From Burkholderiales bacterium RIFCSPHIGHO2_12_FULL_63_20 (GTDB lineage Bacteria; Pseudomonadota; Gammaproteobacteria; Burkholderiales; Burkholderiaceae_C): 47,271 nucleotides of DNA. Within the stretch, counting starts at the first letter, position 1; each line of letters starts with the position of its first letter. The translations under genes and the position numbers were made by a program. The DNA lies in assembly GCA_001770775.1 (NCBI GenBank), contig MESA01000040.1, positions 1 to 47,271 on the forward strand, given 5' to 3'. The notes below the pieces were generated by a model. The model had not been told where the DNA came from, searched no databases, and was given only the letters and a program-made list of their open reading frames with translations. Below are positions 15,170 through 23,700 of the stretch, one piece after another.

Positions 15170-16528
15170 ATGTCCGGCACGGGCGTTCACACACACGGCA
15201 CCGGATGGCGCTATGGCCTGCTGGGCTTGCCCCTGGCCTTCGTGTCGCTGCCGCTGTATGTGACCCTGCCCCGGCATTACGCCGAACAGTACGCCGTGCC
15301 GCTGGGCACCTTGGGCGTCTTGCTGCTGCTCACCCGCCTGCTGGATGCCGTACTCGACCCACGCATCGGCCATTGGGTGGACCAGCTCTTTGCCCGCCAC
15401 CCGCGCCAGAGCTGGGTGGCCGCCTTGCTGGCCTCGGTTCTGATGGCCGTGGGCTTTGCCGCCCTGTGGACGCCACCCGCCACCGTGCAAGACACCCGCA
15501 ACCACCTGCTGGCCTGGCTGGCCGGTGCGCTGGTGGTGACCTATCTGGCTTACAGCCTGGCCTCGATGGTGCACCAGGCCTGGGGCGCGCGCTGGGGCGG
15601 CCAACCCGAGCAACGCGCCCGCCTCGTGGCCTGGCGTGAAGGCGCCGCCCTGGCCGGGGTGCTGCTGGCCAGCATCCTGCCGGCGTGGCTGGGCTTGCAG
15701 GCCACCAGCGTGGCCCTGGCCGTGGCGCTGGCCCTGGGTTTGTGGACCCTGCATCAGACCCTGGCGGCGCATGTGCCTGCTGCGGGCGCGATGGCAGCAC
15801 CAGGCACGCCCGCCAGCACACTGGCAACGGCGCCAGCGACCACACCCACCATTCCCCTCGCGGCCGCCACGACAGCCCCAGCTCAGGCCACGCCTTGGCG
15901 CACCCCGGCCTTTGTCGCCCTGCTGATCGTCTTCCTGCTCAACGGCACGGCCAGCGCCATGCCGGCCACCCTGCTGCCTTTCTTCGTGCGCGACACCCTG
16001 CAGGCCCCCACCTGGGAGCCGCTGTTTCTGGGCAGCTACTTCCTGGCCGCGGCCTTTGGCCTGCCACTGTGGGTCAAGCTGATCCAACGCATTGGCCTGG
16101 CCCCGGCCTGGCTGCTGGGCATGGGCCTGAGTGTGCTGGCCTTTTGCGCCGTGCCTTTGCTTGGTCCGGGCGATGCCCTGGCGTTTGAGGCCATCTGCGT
16201 GCTCACCGGCCTGTCCCTGGGGGCCGACCTAGCCATCCCCGGCGCACTGCTCACCGGCGTCATCCACCACGCAGGCCTGGGCCAGCAAAGCGAGGGCCGC
16301 TTCTTTGGCTGGTGGACCGCCGCCACCAAGCTCAACCTCGCCCTCGCCTCCGGCCTGGCCCTGCCCCTGCTGGCCTGGGTCGGCTATGAAACCGGCCGCC
16401 ACACACCCGACAACCAGTTCGCCATGGCCCTGACCTACGGCCTGCTGCCCTGCGTCTTCAAGCTGCTGGCTGCCGCCGCCCTGTGGCGCGCCATGCGCCG
16501 CCACCCTGTTCTGAGAGGACAAGCATGA
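15170..16528 (+). CDS. MFS transporter, GPH/MelB-like
   Basis: The 452-residue membrane protein has about 11-12 hydrophobic segments. TRLLDAVLDPRIGHWVD at about 46-62 matches the helix II-III signature of glycoside-pentoside-hexuronide carriers. A long cytoplasmic linker rich in Ala, Thr and Pro (about 200-243) separates the two halves. GPH-like carriers also appear in the lipid operons of related bacteria, where the cargo is unknown; lysophospholipid or fatty-acid transport is possible because some MelB relatives (LplT, Mfsd2a) move lysolipids. The ATG comes 2 bases after the chalcone isomerase-like stop, and its own stop overlaps the next start by ATGA. Confidence 0.87.
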   Translation: MSGTGVHTHGTGWRYGLLGLPLAFVSLPLYVTLPRHYAEQYAVPLGTLGVLLLLTRLLDAVLDPRIGHWVDQLFARHPRQSWVAALLASVLMAVGFAALWTPPATVQDTRNHLLAWLAGALVVTYLAYSLASMVHQAWGARWGGQPEQRARLVAWREGAALAGVLLASILPAWLGLQATSVALAVALALGLWTLHQTLAAHVPAAGAMAAPGTPASTLATAPATTPTIPLAAATTAPAQATPWRTPAFVALLIVFLLNGTASAMPATLLPFFVRDTLQAPTWEPLFLGSYFLAAAFGLPLWVKLIQRIGLAPAWLLGMGLSVLAFCAVPLLGPGDALAFEAICVLTGLSLGADLAIPGALLTGVIHHAGLGQQSEGRFFGWWTAATKLNLALASGLALPLLAWVGYETGRHTPDNQFAMALTYGLLPCVFKLLAAAALWRAMRRHPVLRGQA

Positions 16529-17088
16529 CCCGCCCCACACGCCCCCTGCGTTTCCAACGCTTCCTTGCCGCCGCGCTCACCGCCCTGGCACTGAGCCCCT
16601 TGCTGAGCGGCTGCGCCGGCCCCCAGGTGCAGGACTACGCCCAGGAGCAACCCGCTCTCGACCTCAAGCAGTATTTCAACGGCCCCATGCAGGCCCACGG
16701 CGTCTTCACCGACCGCAGCGGCAAAGTCGTCAAGCGCTTCGTGGTGGACATGCAGGCCAGCTGGAAAGGCAACGAAGGCACGCTTGACGAGCGCTTCACC
16801 TACAGCGACGGCACCAAGCAGACCCGCATCTGGTACCTGACCGACCACGGCAACGGCCGCTACACCGGTCGCGCTGACGACGTCGTAGGCACCGCCGAAG
16901 GCCAGACCGCCGGCAACGCCTTCCGCTGGGCTTACACCCTGGCCCTGCCGGTGGACGGCCGCGTCTGGCATGTGCAGTTCGACGACTGGATGTACCTCAT
17001 GGACCAGCGCACCATGCTCAACAAGGCCGTGATGAGCAAGTTCGGTATCCGCCTGGGCGAGGTCACCCTGTCCTTCACCAAGCCCTGA
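16525..17088 (+). CDS. DUF3833 lipoprotein
   Basis: The 187-residue protein has a signal peptide with lipobox LLSGC (Cys about residue 29), so it should be lipid-anchored in the outer or inner membrane. The DUF3833 core follows: LKQYFNGPMQAHGVFTDRSG, then FTYSDGTKQTRIWYL and WMYLMDQRTMLNKAVMSKFG. The family has no established activity; the beta-rich core suggests lipocalin-like lipid binding. The ATG at 16525 overlaps the MFS stop (ATGA). The frame is open upstream but lacks the signal peptide start. Placement with cfa and the chalcone isomerase-like gene supports a role in handling modified lipid. Confidence 0.9.
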   Translation: MTRPTRPLRFQRFLAAALTALALSPLLSGCAGPQVQDYAQEQPALDLKQYFNGPMQAHGVFTDRSGKVVKRFVVDMQASWKGNEGTLDERFTYSDGTKQTRIWYLTDHGNGRYTGRADDVVGTAEGQTAGNAFRWAYTLALPVDGRVWHVQFDDWMYLMDQRTMLNKAVMSKFGIRLGEVTLSFTKP

Positions 17089-17095
17089 GCCCGCC

Positions 17096-17869
17096 ATGTC
17101 CCTCAACCCCCGGATCACCCACTGGCAAGACCGCGTCGTGTGGCTCGTTGGTGCCTCCAGCGGCATCGGTGAGGCCACGGCCCGCGCCCTGCACGCCGCC
17201 GGCGCCCGCGTGGTCGTCTCGGCCCGCTCGGCCGAGCCGCTGGCCCGCTTTGCAGCGACCCACCCAGGCAGCGTCGCCTTGCCGCTGGACGTGACCGACC
17301 GCGCCGACATGGCCCGTGCCACGCAAGAGGTGCTCGCCTTGAGCGGCCGCATCGACCTGGTGATGTACTGCGCCGGGCATTACCGCGCCATGCGCGCCAC
17401 CGACTTTGATCTGGACGACGCCCTGCGTCACCAGCAGGTCAATGTGGCCGGCGCGCTGTACCTGCTGGACGCCGTCCTGCCCGTGCTGCAACGCCAAGGT
17501 CACGGCCACCTCAGCCTGGTGGCCAGCGTGGCCGGCTACCGGGGCTTGCCACAATCGCTGGCCTACGGCCCCACCAAGGCCGCCTTGCAGAACCTCGCCG
17601 ACACGCTCTACCTCGACCTGCACGAGCTGGGCATCGGCGTCTCCGTCATCAACCCCGGCTTCGTCGCCACCCCGCTGACGGCGCAAAACCAGTTCGCCAT
17701 GCCCGCCCTGCTCACGCCCGACCAGGCCGCCGTGGCGATTTTGAAAGGCTGGGCACGGGGTACTTTCGAGATCCACTTCCCGCGTCGCTTCACGCTGTGG
17801 CTCAAGCTGATGCGACACTTGCCCGACACGCTCTACTTCGCCCTGGTGCGCCGCGCCACCGGGCTGTGA
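17096..17869 (+). CDS. Short-chain dehydrogenase/reductase
   Basis: The 257-residue protein is a classical SDR: cofactor motif GASSGIGEA at about 19-27, structural motif NVAGA at about 116, and the catalytic Ser and YGPTK (Tyr-x-x-x-Lys) near 143 and 159-163. The Arg residues after the second strand (SARSAEPL) suggest NADP(H). The C-terminal RRFTLWLKLMRHLPDTLYF is a hydrophobic amphipathic tail that may attach it to the membrane. It probably reduces or oxidises an acyl-chain hydroxyl or keto group made by the earlier enzymes of the operon. It starts 7 bases after the DUF3833 stop. Confidence 0.9.
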   Translation: MSLNPRITHWQDRVVWLVGASSGIGEATARALHAAGARVVVSARSAEPLARFAATHPGSVALPLDVTDRADMARATQEVLALSGRIDLVMYCAGHYRAMRATDFDLDDALRHQQVNVAGALYLLDAVLPVLQRQGHGHLSLVASVAGYRGLPQSLAYGPTKAALQNLADTLYLDLHELGIGVSVINPGFVATPLTAQNQFAMPALLTPDQAAVAILKGWARGTFEIHFPRRFTLWLKLMRHLPDTLYFALVRRATGL

Positions 17870-17880
17870 GACCACTGCCC

Positions 17881-18378
17881 ATGCCCATCGCCCCCATCAA
17901 CCGTGACACCCATCCGGGTCTTACCGCGCACAGGGCTGCGGGCACACCCACCGATGCCGACCCGCGCACCGCCCGCGTCGCGGCTTTCTTCGAAACGCTC
18001 AGCCCCGCCAGCCTGGTCACGCTCAGCACCGTCTACGCCGAGCAGGCCCGCTTCAAAGACCCGTTCAACGACGTGACCGGCTTGAACGGCATCCACCGCG
18101 TGTTCGCGCACATGTTCGACACCGTGAAGAACCCGCGCTTCGTGGTGCACCACACAATGACCGAAGGTGAACACGCCTGGTTGACCTGGGACTTCCTCAT
18201 CGACCGCCCTGAGGGCGCGCTGACCGTGCACGGCGCCACGCAGCTCACCTTCGCGCCCGACGGACGCGTCAGCCTGCACCGCGACTACTGGGACACCGCC
18301 GAAGAGCTGTACGCCAAGCTGCCGATCATCGGAGCCCTGGTGCGATTGCTGACTCGCAAGCTCTCGGCCACCGCATGA
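17881..18378 (+). CDS. NTF2-like (SnoaL-fold) protein, last gene of the lipid operon
   Basis: The 165-residue protein has an NTF2-like fold: FFETLSPASLVTLSTVYAE, then FKDPFNDVTGLNGIHRVFAHMF and RDYWDTAEELYAKLPIIGAL. The same family closes many cfa/DUF1365 operons. It could be an isomerase, dehydratase or binding protein for the modified acyl intermediate; no catalytic residues can be named with certainty. The ATG at 17881 is 11 bases after the SDR stop. No clear terminator follows before the alpha/beta hydrolase gene at 18453. Confidence 0.83.
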   Translation: MPIAPINRDTHPGLTAHRAAGTPTDADPRTARVAAFFETLSPASLVTLSTVYAEQARFKDPFNDVTGLNGIHRVFAHMFDTVKNPRFVVHHTMTEGEHAWLTWDFLIDRPEGALTVHGATQLTFAPDGRVSLHRDYWDTAEELYAKLPIIGALVRLLTRKLSATA

Positions 18379-18452
18379 AACGGCAACACAGGCAAAGCGG
18401 GTCAATGTGTTGGCACAATGACAGGCTGACACCCTGACTCCGAAGCACGCCC

Positions 18453-19334
18453 ATGCAGTTGACCCCCTGGACCCACACCGCCCGTGAAGGCTTCACCCTG
18501 CGTGGCTGGCACACCGCACCCCGTGGCAAACCGCTGATCCATTTTCTGCACGGCAACGGCTTTTGCGGTCGCACCTACGAGCCGATGCTGCAGTATCTGG
18601 CCCACGATTTCGACCTGTGGCTGTGCGATATCCAGGGCCATGGTGACAGCGACCACGGCGGCCGCTTTGTGGGTTGGAACCGCAATGCTGAACTGGCCAT
18701 CGAAGCCTTCAAAGCCCTTGGGCAGCCCCTGTTTGGCAACGTGCCGCACTTCGGCCTGGGGCACAGCCTGGGTGGCGTGTTGACCGGCCTGGCCATGGGT
18801 GAACACGCACGGCTGTTTCAGCGCGCCGTGCTGCTCGACCCGGTGCTGTTCTCGCCCGCGATGATGCTGGGCGCGGCCGTGGCCATCCTCACCGGCACCG
18901 CACGCCTGTCCCCCCTGGCCCGCAGCGCGCGCAGCCGCCGCCACCACTGGGCCAGCCGCGACGAGGCCTTCGAGCAACTGCGCCACCGCGGCGTCTACAA
19001 GACCTGGACGGCCGAGGCCCTGCACGCCTTCGTGCGCCACGCACTGAAAGACGCGGCCGATGGCGGTGTGGAGCTGAAATGCCAGCCCTCGCGCGAGGCC
19101 GAGGTCTTTGCCTCGGCACCCGAGAGGCTGTGGACCCTGCTGGGCCGCATCGAAACTCCCACGCTGGTGGTCCACGCCGACCACACCTTCCCCTTCGTGC
19201 TCGAAGGGGCCGCCCGCCTGAAGCGGGTCAACCACCACGTGCGATCCCAACAGGTCAGCGGCACCCACTGCTTCATGCAGGAGCAACCGGCCAACACCGC
19301 CGCGCAGATCAAGTCGTTTCTGCTGTCGGCTTGA
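18453..19334 (+). CDS. Alpha/beta hydrolase
   Basis: The 293-residue protein has the fold's marks: oxyanion HGNG (33-36), nucleophile elbow GHSLGG with Ser105, a late acid in VVHADHTF and the catalytic His in SGTHCFMQEQ. LCDIQGHGDS resembles the strand-4 motif of esterases and lipases. The substrate is unknown; position after the lipid operon (75 bases) allows cotranscription and a lipid-related role. The coding end overlaps by 26 bases with the end of the convergent exonuclease gene. Confidence 0.87.
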   Translation: MQLTPWTHTAREGFTLRGWHTAPRGKPLIHFLHGNGFCGRTYEPMLQYLAHDFDLWLCDIQGHGDSDHGGRFVGWNRNAELAIEAFKALGQPLFGNVPHFGLGHSLGGVLTGLAMGEHARLFQRAVLLDPVLFSPAMMLGAAVAILTGTARLSPLARSARSRRHHWASRDEAFEQLRHRGVYKTWTAEALHAFVRHALKDAADGGVELKCQPSREAEVFASAPERLWTLLGRIETPTLVVHADHTFPFVLEGAARLKRVNHHVRSQQVSGTHCFMQEQPANTAAQIKSFLLSA

Positions 19335-20742
19335 CGGCTGTCGGCACCAACACCGGCACCGGTTCCACCGCCATGCTGGACAGGCGCCCCGCCAAAATCT
19401 TGTAGGTGTCCTTGTCGAAGGTGGGCCGCCCCTGTTGCAGCAGCGCCTGCACCTCGTCCGCCGTGCGCGCCGTGCCCAGGTAACACCACGCGTCCAGCAC
19501 ATGCCAGGCATCGCCCTCGCGCACCTGCACCGGCCCGCCATACGGCCAGACACGCACCTGCCAGTCCGACAGCACCGTGCGCAGGCGGGCCGAATGCCGC
19601 CCCCATGACTCTGCCCCCACACACGCCCCACTGCAGCGGTGCAACTGATAGGCAAAACAGGGCCGCCCCGCCGGGGCCTTCTCCAGGCCCAAGGTGGCCA
19701 GACACAGCTGCGACTCTTCGGCGATCTCCCGCAGGGTCTTGAGCGCATCGCGCTGGCTGCCAAACAGCCCGTACACCGCGTCCTGCCGACCCCAGTCCAG
19801 GTCGCGCGCCCAGGCCAGCTCGGGCAGGTAGCCGCCCTCCCCGTCGCGCTCTGTGGGCAGCAGGCGCCAAGTGCACAGCGCGTCGCTGCGGCGCAGACGC
19901 CGGTTGTGGATGGGCTGCCAGCGCTTGATCAACTGCGCCTCCAGCAGCAGCGCGCCCATCTCGCCGGGTGTCTCGATCCACTCCAGACGGCGGATCTGCT
20001 GCGCCAGGCTCATCTCCTTGGCGAGCCGGTGGTCGGCGCCGAAATGCGACAGCACCCGCTGGCGCAACTTGTTGGCCTTGCCGATGTACAGCGGCACCGC
20101 CGCATCGCCATAGAACAGGTAGACCCCATGGCGCTCGGGCAACTCGTCCAGCACGGCGCGGTCGAGGTGCGTGGGCCAGCTGCTGTGGCCGGTCAAGATG
20201 CCCACGGCCTCCTGCAACTGCGAGGCCGGCACCTGCTGCTGCAGGATCTGCCAGAACTGCCACAGCACCGAAGCATCGGCCAGCGCCCGATGGCGGGCCG
20301 GCATGTGCAGTTGATGGCGTTCGATCAAGGCATCCAGGCTGTGCTTGCTGAACTGAGGAAACAGCTTGCGCGACAGCTTCACTGTGCACAGCACCGTGGC
20401 CTTGAAGTCCACGCCCACGCGCTTGAATTCGTTCTTCAAAAACCCATAGTCGAAGCGCGCGTTGTGCGCCACGAACAGGCGTCCATGCAGGCGCAGCAGC
20501 ACCTCTTCGGACAGTTCCTCGAACGTAGGCGCCTGGGCCACCATCGCATCGCTGATGCCGGTCAGGTTCTGAATGAAAGGCGGAATCGAGGTCTGCGGGT
20601 TGACCAGGCTCGACCACTCCCGAACCTCGCCCTCCTCGTTGACCTCGACGATGCCGATCTCGGTGATGCGGTCCACCGTGCCGGTGGCACCGGTGGTCTC
20701 CAGGTCCACAAAGACCATGGGTTCAAACAACTTCTCAGGCAT
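19309..20742 (-). CDS. DEDDh 3'-5' exonuclease fused to GIY-YIG endonuclease (Cho/UvrC-N-like)
   Basis: The 477-residue protein joins two nuclease domains. Residues 1-165 form a DnaQ-like exonuclease with FVDLETTG (Asp13, Glu15), HNARFD (93-98) and HRALADA (His151, Asp156). Residues about 203-285 form a GIY-YIG domain with GVYLF (206-210) and PLYIGKA (217-223), the type found in UvrC and Cho. The C-terminal part keeps a UvrC-like CFAYQLHRCSGACVG cysteine segment. Such fusions are commonly annotated as DNA polymerase III epsilon-like proteins and probably act in nucleotide excision or other repair. All catalytic residues named are present. Gap to the kinase gene upstream is 39 bases on the same strand. 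Confidence 0.9.
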   Translation of the reverse strand: MPEKLFEPMVFVDLETTGATGTVDRITEIGIVEVNEEGEVREWSSLVNPQTSIPPFIQNLTGISDAMVAQAPTFEELSEEVLLRLHGRLFVAHNARFDYGFLKNEFKRVGVDFKATVLCTVKLSRKLFPQFSKHSLDALIERHQLHMPARHRALADASVLWQFWQILQQQVPASQLQEAVGILTGHSSWPTHLDRAVLDELPERHGVYLFYGDAAVPLYIGKANKLRQRVLSHFGADHRLAKEMSLAQQIRRLEWIETPGEMGALLLEAQLIKRWQPIHNRRLRRSDALCTWRLLPTERDGEGGYLPELAWARDLDWGRQDAVYGLFGSQRDALKTLREIAEESQLCLATLGLEKAPAGRPCFAYQLHRCSGACVGAESWGRHSARLRTVLSDWQVRVWPYGGPVQVREGDAWHVLDAWCYLGTARTADEVQALLQQGRPTFDKDTYKILAGRLSSMAVEPVPVLVPTAVKPTAETT

Positions 20743-20781
20743 CGGGTGTGAGTCGGAAATCAGACAAGGATCAAGCCAAGA

Positions 20782-23700
20782 TCAGGACGCAACCTGCTGC
20801 AGGGCGCGCCACGCTTCACTGGCCAACAAGGCATCCAGCGCCTGGGTGGCCAGAGCAAAGTCATATTGCTCGATGGCAACCCCCAGGGCCTTGGCATGCG
20901 TCGGCAAGTGGCCCGTCAGCATCGGTGCCACCTGCTCATACACGTCGGCCGCATCCAGGTCATCGGTGGCCAGCAGGCGGTGCAGTTGCGCCAGGCCCGC
21001 TTGCAAGGCGGGCAGGTCCAAAGGCACGGCCTCCTTCACAGGGGCATCCGGTGCCAGCGCCGCCGTGGCCTGTACCACTTCTTGCAGCACAGACGCCAAC
21101 GCAGGCAAGGCCATCAAGGCCGGCTGCACATCTTCACCGCGTTGCTTCAGCACCTTCTCCACAAGCTGTGCCTGGTGCTGTAAGTCCACCCAGCCCAGCA
21201 TCCCGGCCACGCCTTTGAGCGTGTGGGCACGGCGCTCGGCCGTCACCCAGTCCTGCTTCGCCAGGTCCACACGCACCTTGTCAACCTCGTCGACATGGTC
21301 CGAGGCGAAGCGTTGCAGCAACTTGCGAAGCTGCTGCACATTTCCGCGACAACTGCGCAAACCCACGTCCAGCACCAAGCCCGGCATCGCCTTCAACTGC
21401 GCCTGCAAGGTCGCCACCTCAGAGGGCAGCGTGGCCACCACATCGCTCACCTCCACCGCCTTGACGTGACCGCCCTCACCGCCTGAAGTCAGCGGCACCT
21501 TCACGGCACTCGGCAACCAGGTGGCCAGGGCGCGACACAACTGATCCGGGTCCACCGGCTTGGGAATGTGGTCGTTCATGCCCACTCCCAGTGCCTCTGC
21601 CCGGTCTTCGGCAAAGGCATTGGCCGTCATCGCCAGGATCGGTGTCTCGGCATAGGCAGGCAGGGCACGGATGCGCCGCGCCGCTTCCAGACCGTCCATC
21701 ACGGGCATCTGGATGTCCATCAAGATCAACTCGTAGGGGCCATGCTCGATGCAGCGCTGCACGGCCGCCGCGCCATCGTCCACCACCTCCACGACAAAGC
21801 CCAGGTCCTCCAGCAAAGACACGGCCACTTCCTGGTTCAGCGCATTGTCCTCGGCCAGCAGCAACCGGTGTCCGTGCTCGAAACGCGGCAGCTCACCCAC
21901 AGCAGCCGACAGCACGCTCAGCAACTCGGCACGCCCCCAGCTGCGCATGATGGCATCGTGCAGCAAGGCCGGCATCACCGGCTTGGGGATGAAGGCCGAG
22001 AAGCCGCCGTCCTCCAGGTCTTCTGAGGGGCACCCACTGCTGCCACTGACCAGAATGCACGCTGGGCGCAACCGAATCGGCAACTTGTACAAACCCTTGT
22101 AGGTTTCCGTGCCATTCATGCCCGGCATCTGCCAGTCGGTGAAGACCAGCTGATACGGGTCGCCCAAGCTGTCGGCCGCCGCCACACGCTCCAGCGCCAG
22201 CGCTCCGCTGTCCACCGCATCGGCGCGAGCGCCCATGTCCGTCAGCATGTCCACCAACAGGGAGCGCGCTTCCTCCATGTCGTCCACCACCAGCACGCGG
22301 GTACGCGGCGGCAACACGTTGACCGTAGGCTGCCCCGACTGCACGCCCACACCAAAGGGCGCTTCAAACCAGAAGGTACTGCCCTGGCCCACGACACTCT
22401 CCACCCCCACCTCGCCGCCCATCAGATCGGCCAGACGTCGGGTGATGGCCAGACCCAGCCCAGTGCCGCCGTAGGTCCGCGTGGTCGACACATCGGCCTG
22501 CTGGAACGCCGCGAACAGCCTGGCCTTTTGTGCATCGGTCAGCCCGATGCCGGTGTCGCGTACCTCAAAGCGCACCCACACCGTCTCGTCCTCCTGGCGC
22601 GTCACCCGACCGCTGAGCACCACGCTGCCATGCTCGGTGAACTTCACCGCATTGCTCATGAAGTTCACCAGCACCTGCCCCAGACGCACCCCATCGCCAT
22701 GCAGCACGGGCGGCACCCCCGTCAGGCGCACCACCAGCTCCAGGCCCTTGGCCTCCACCTTGTCCGTCACCAGAGCCGTCACATTGCCGACCATCTGCTC
22801 CACCTGAAAGTCGGTGGGATCCAGCGTCATCTTGCCGGCCTCGATCTTGGAGAAGTCGAGGATGTCGTTGATGATCGCCAGCAGGTGCATGGCGGCGCCC
22901 GACACCTTCTCGAGCTGCTGGACTTGACGCGGACTCAAGGGGTCGCGACGCATCAAGTGGGTCAGTCCGATGATGGCGTTCATCGGTGTGCGGATCTCGT
23001 GGCTCATGTTGGCCAGGAACGAGCTCTTGGCGCGGTTGGCGCTCTCGGCCACCTCCTTGGCCTGGTGCAGTGCCTCGGCCGCCCGGTGTTCTTCGGTGAT
23101 GTCCTCAACGATTGCCAGCATCGTTCCGGCCTCGGCGTCCAACCGAGCCCCACGCATCCGGGCCCAGAACACCGTGCCATCCGGACGCACCAACTGCGTC
23201 TCGATCTGGTGGCCCGCCCCCTCCCTCATTTCCGCACGCACCGCTGCTGCGGCGCGCGCACGGCCAGCTTCATCGGCATACAAGGTGTCACCATGCACCC
23301 CCATGAACCCACCCGGCGGAACCCCGAAAATCACCTCCATCTGTCGGTTGCAGCGCACCACGCGCCGGTCTTTCATCACGGCAATGCCCACGGTGGCCGC
23401 ATCGAATACCGCGTTCAGCTCCTCATTGAGCTGCTTCAAGGCGTGCGACTGCACCGACAACTCGCGACTGGCTTCTTCCAGCTTCGCCGTGCGCTGTGCC
23501 ACCAGCGTCTCCAGCTCATCGCGGTAACGGGCCAACTCGCGCTCGGTGCGTTTGCGCTCGGTGATGTCCACCCACAGGGCTGTCAGGCACTGCTTGCCAT
23601 GAACCACCAAAGGCTTCATCGAAATCCAGAAATCACGGACTTCGCCGTGGCGCGTCAGGCGCTGATTCTCGAACTCACGCCCCCCCTCAGCGAGGATGTC

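Noticed and set aside
18396-18430. Sigma-54 promoter (TGGCAC motif near 18413) before the alpha/beta hydrolase
   Set aside because: The required TTGC element at the -12 position is absent.
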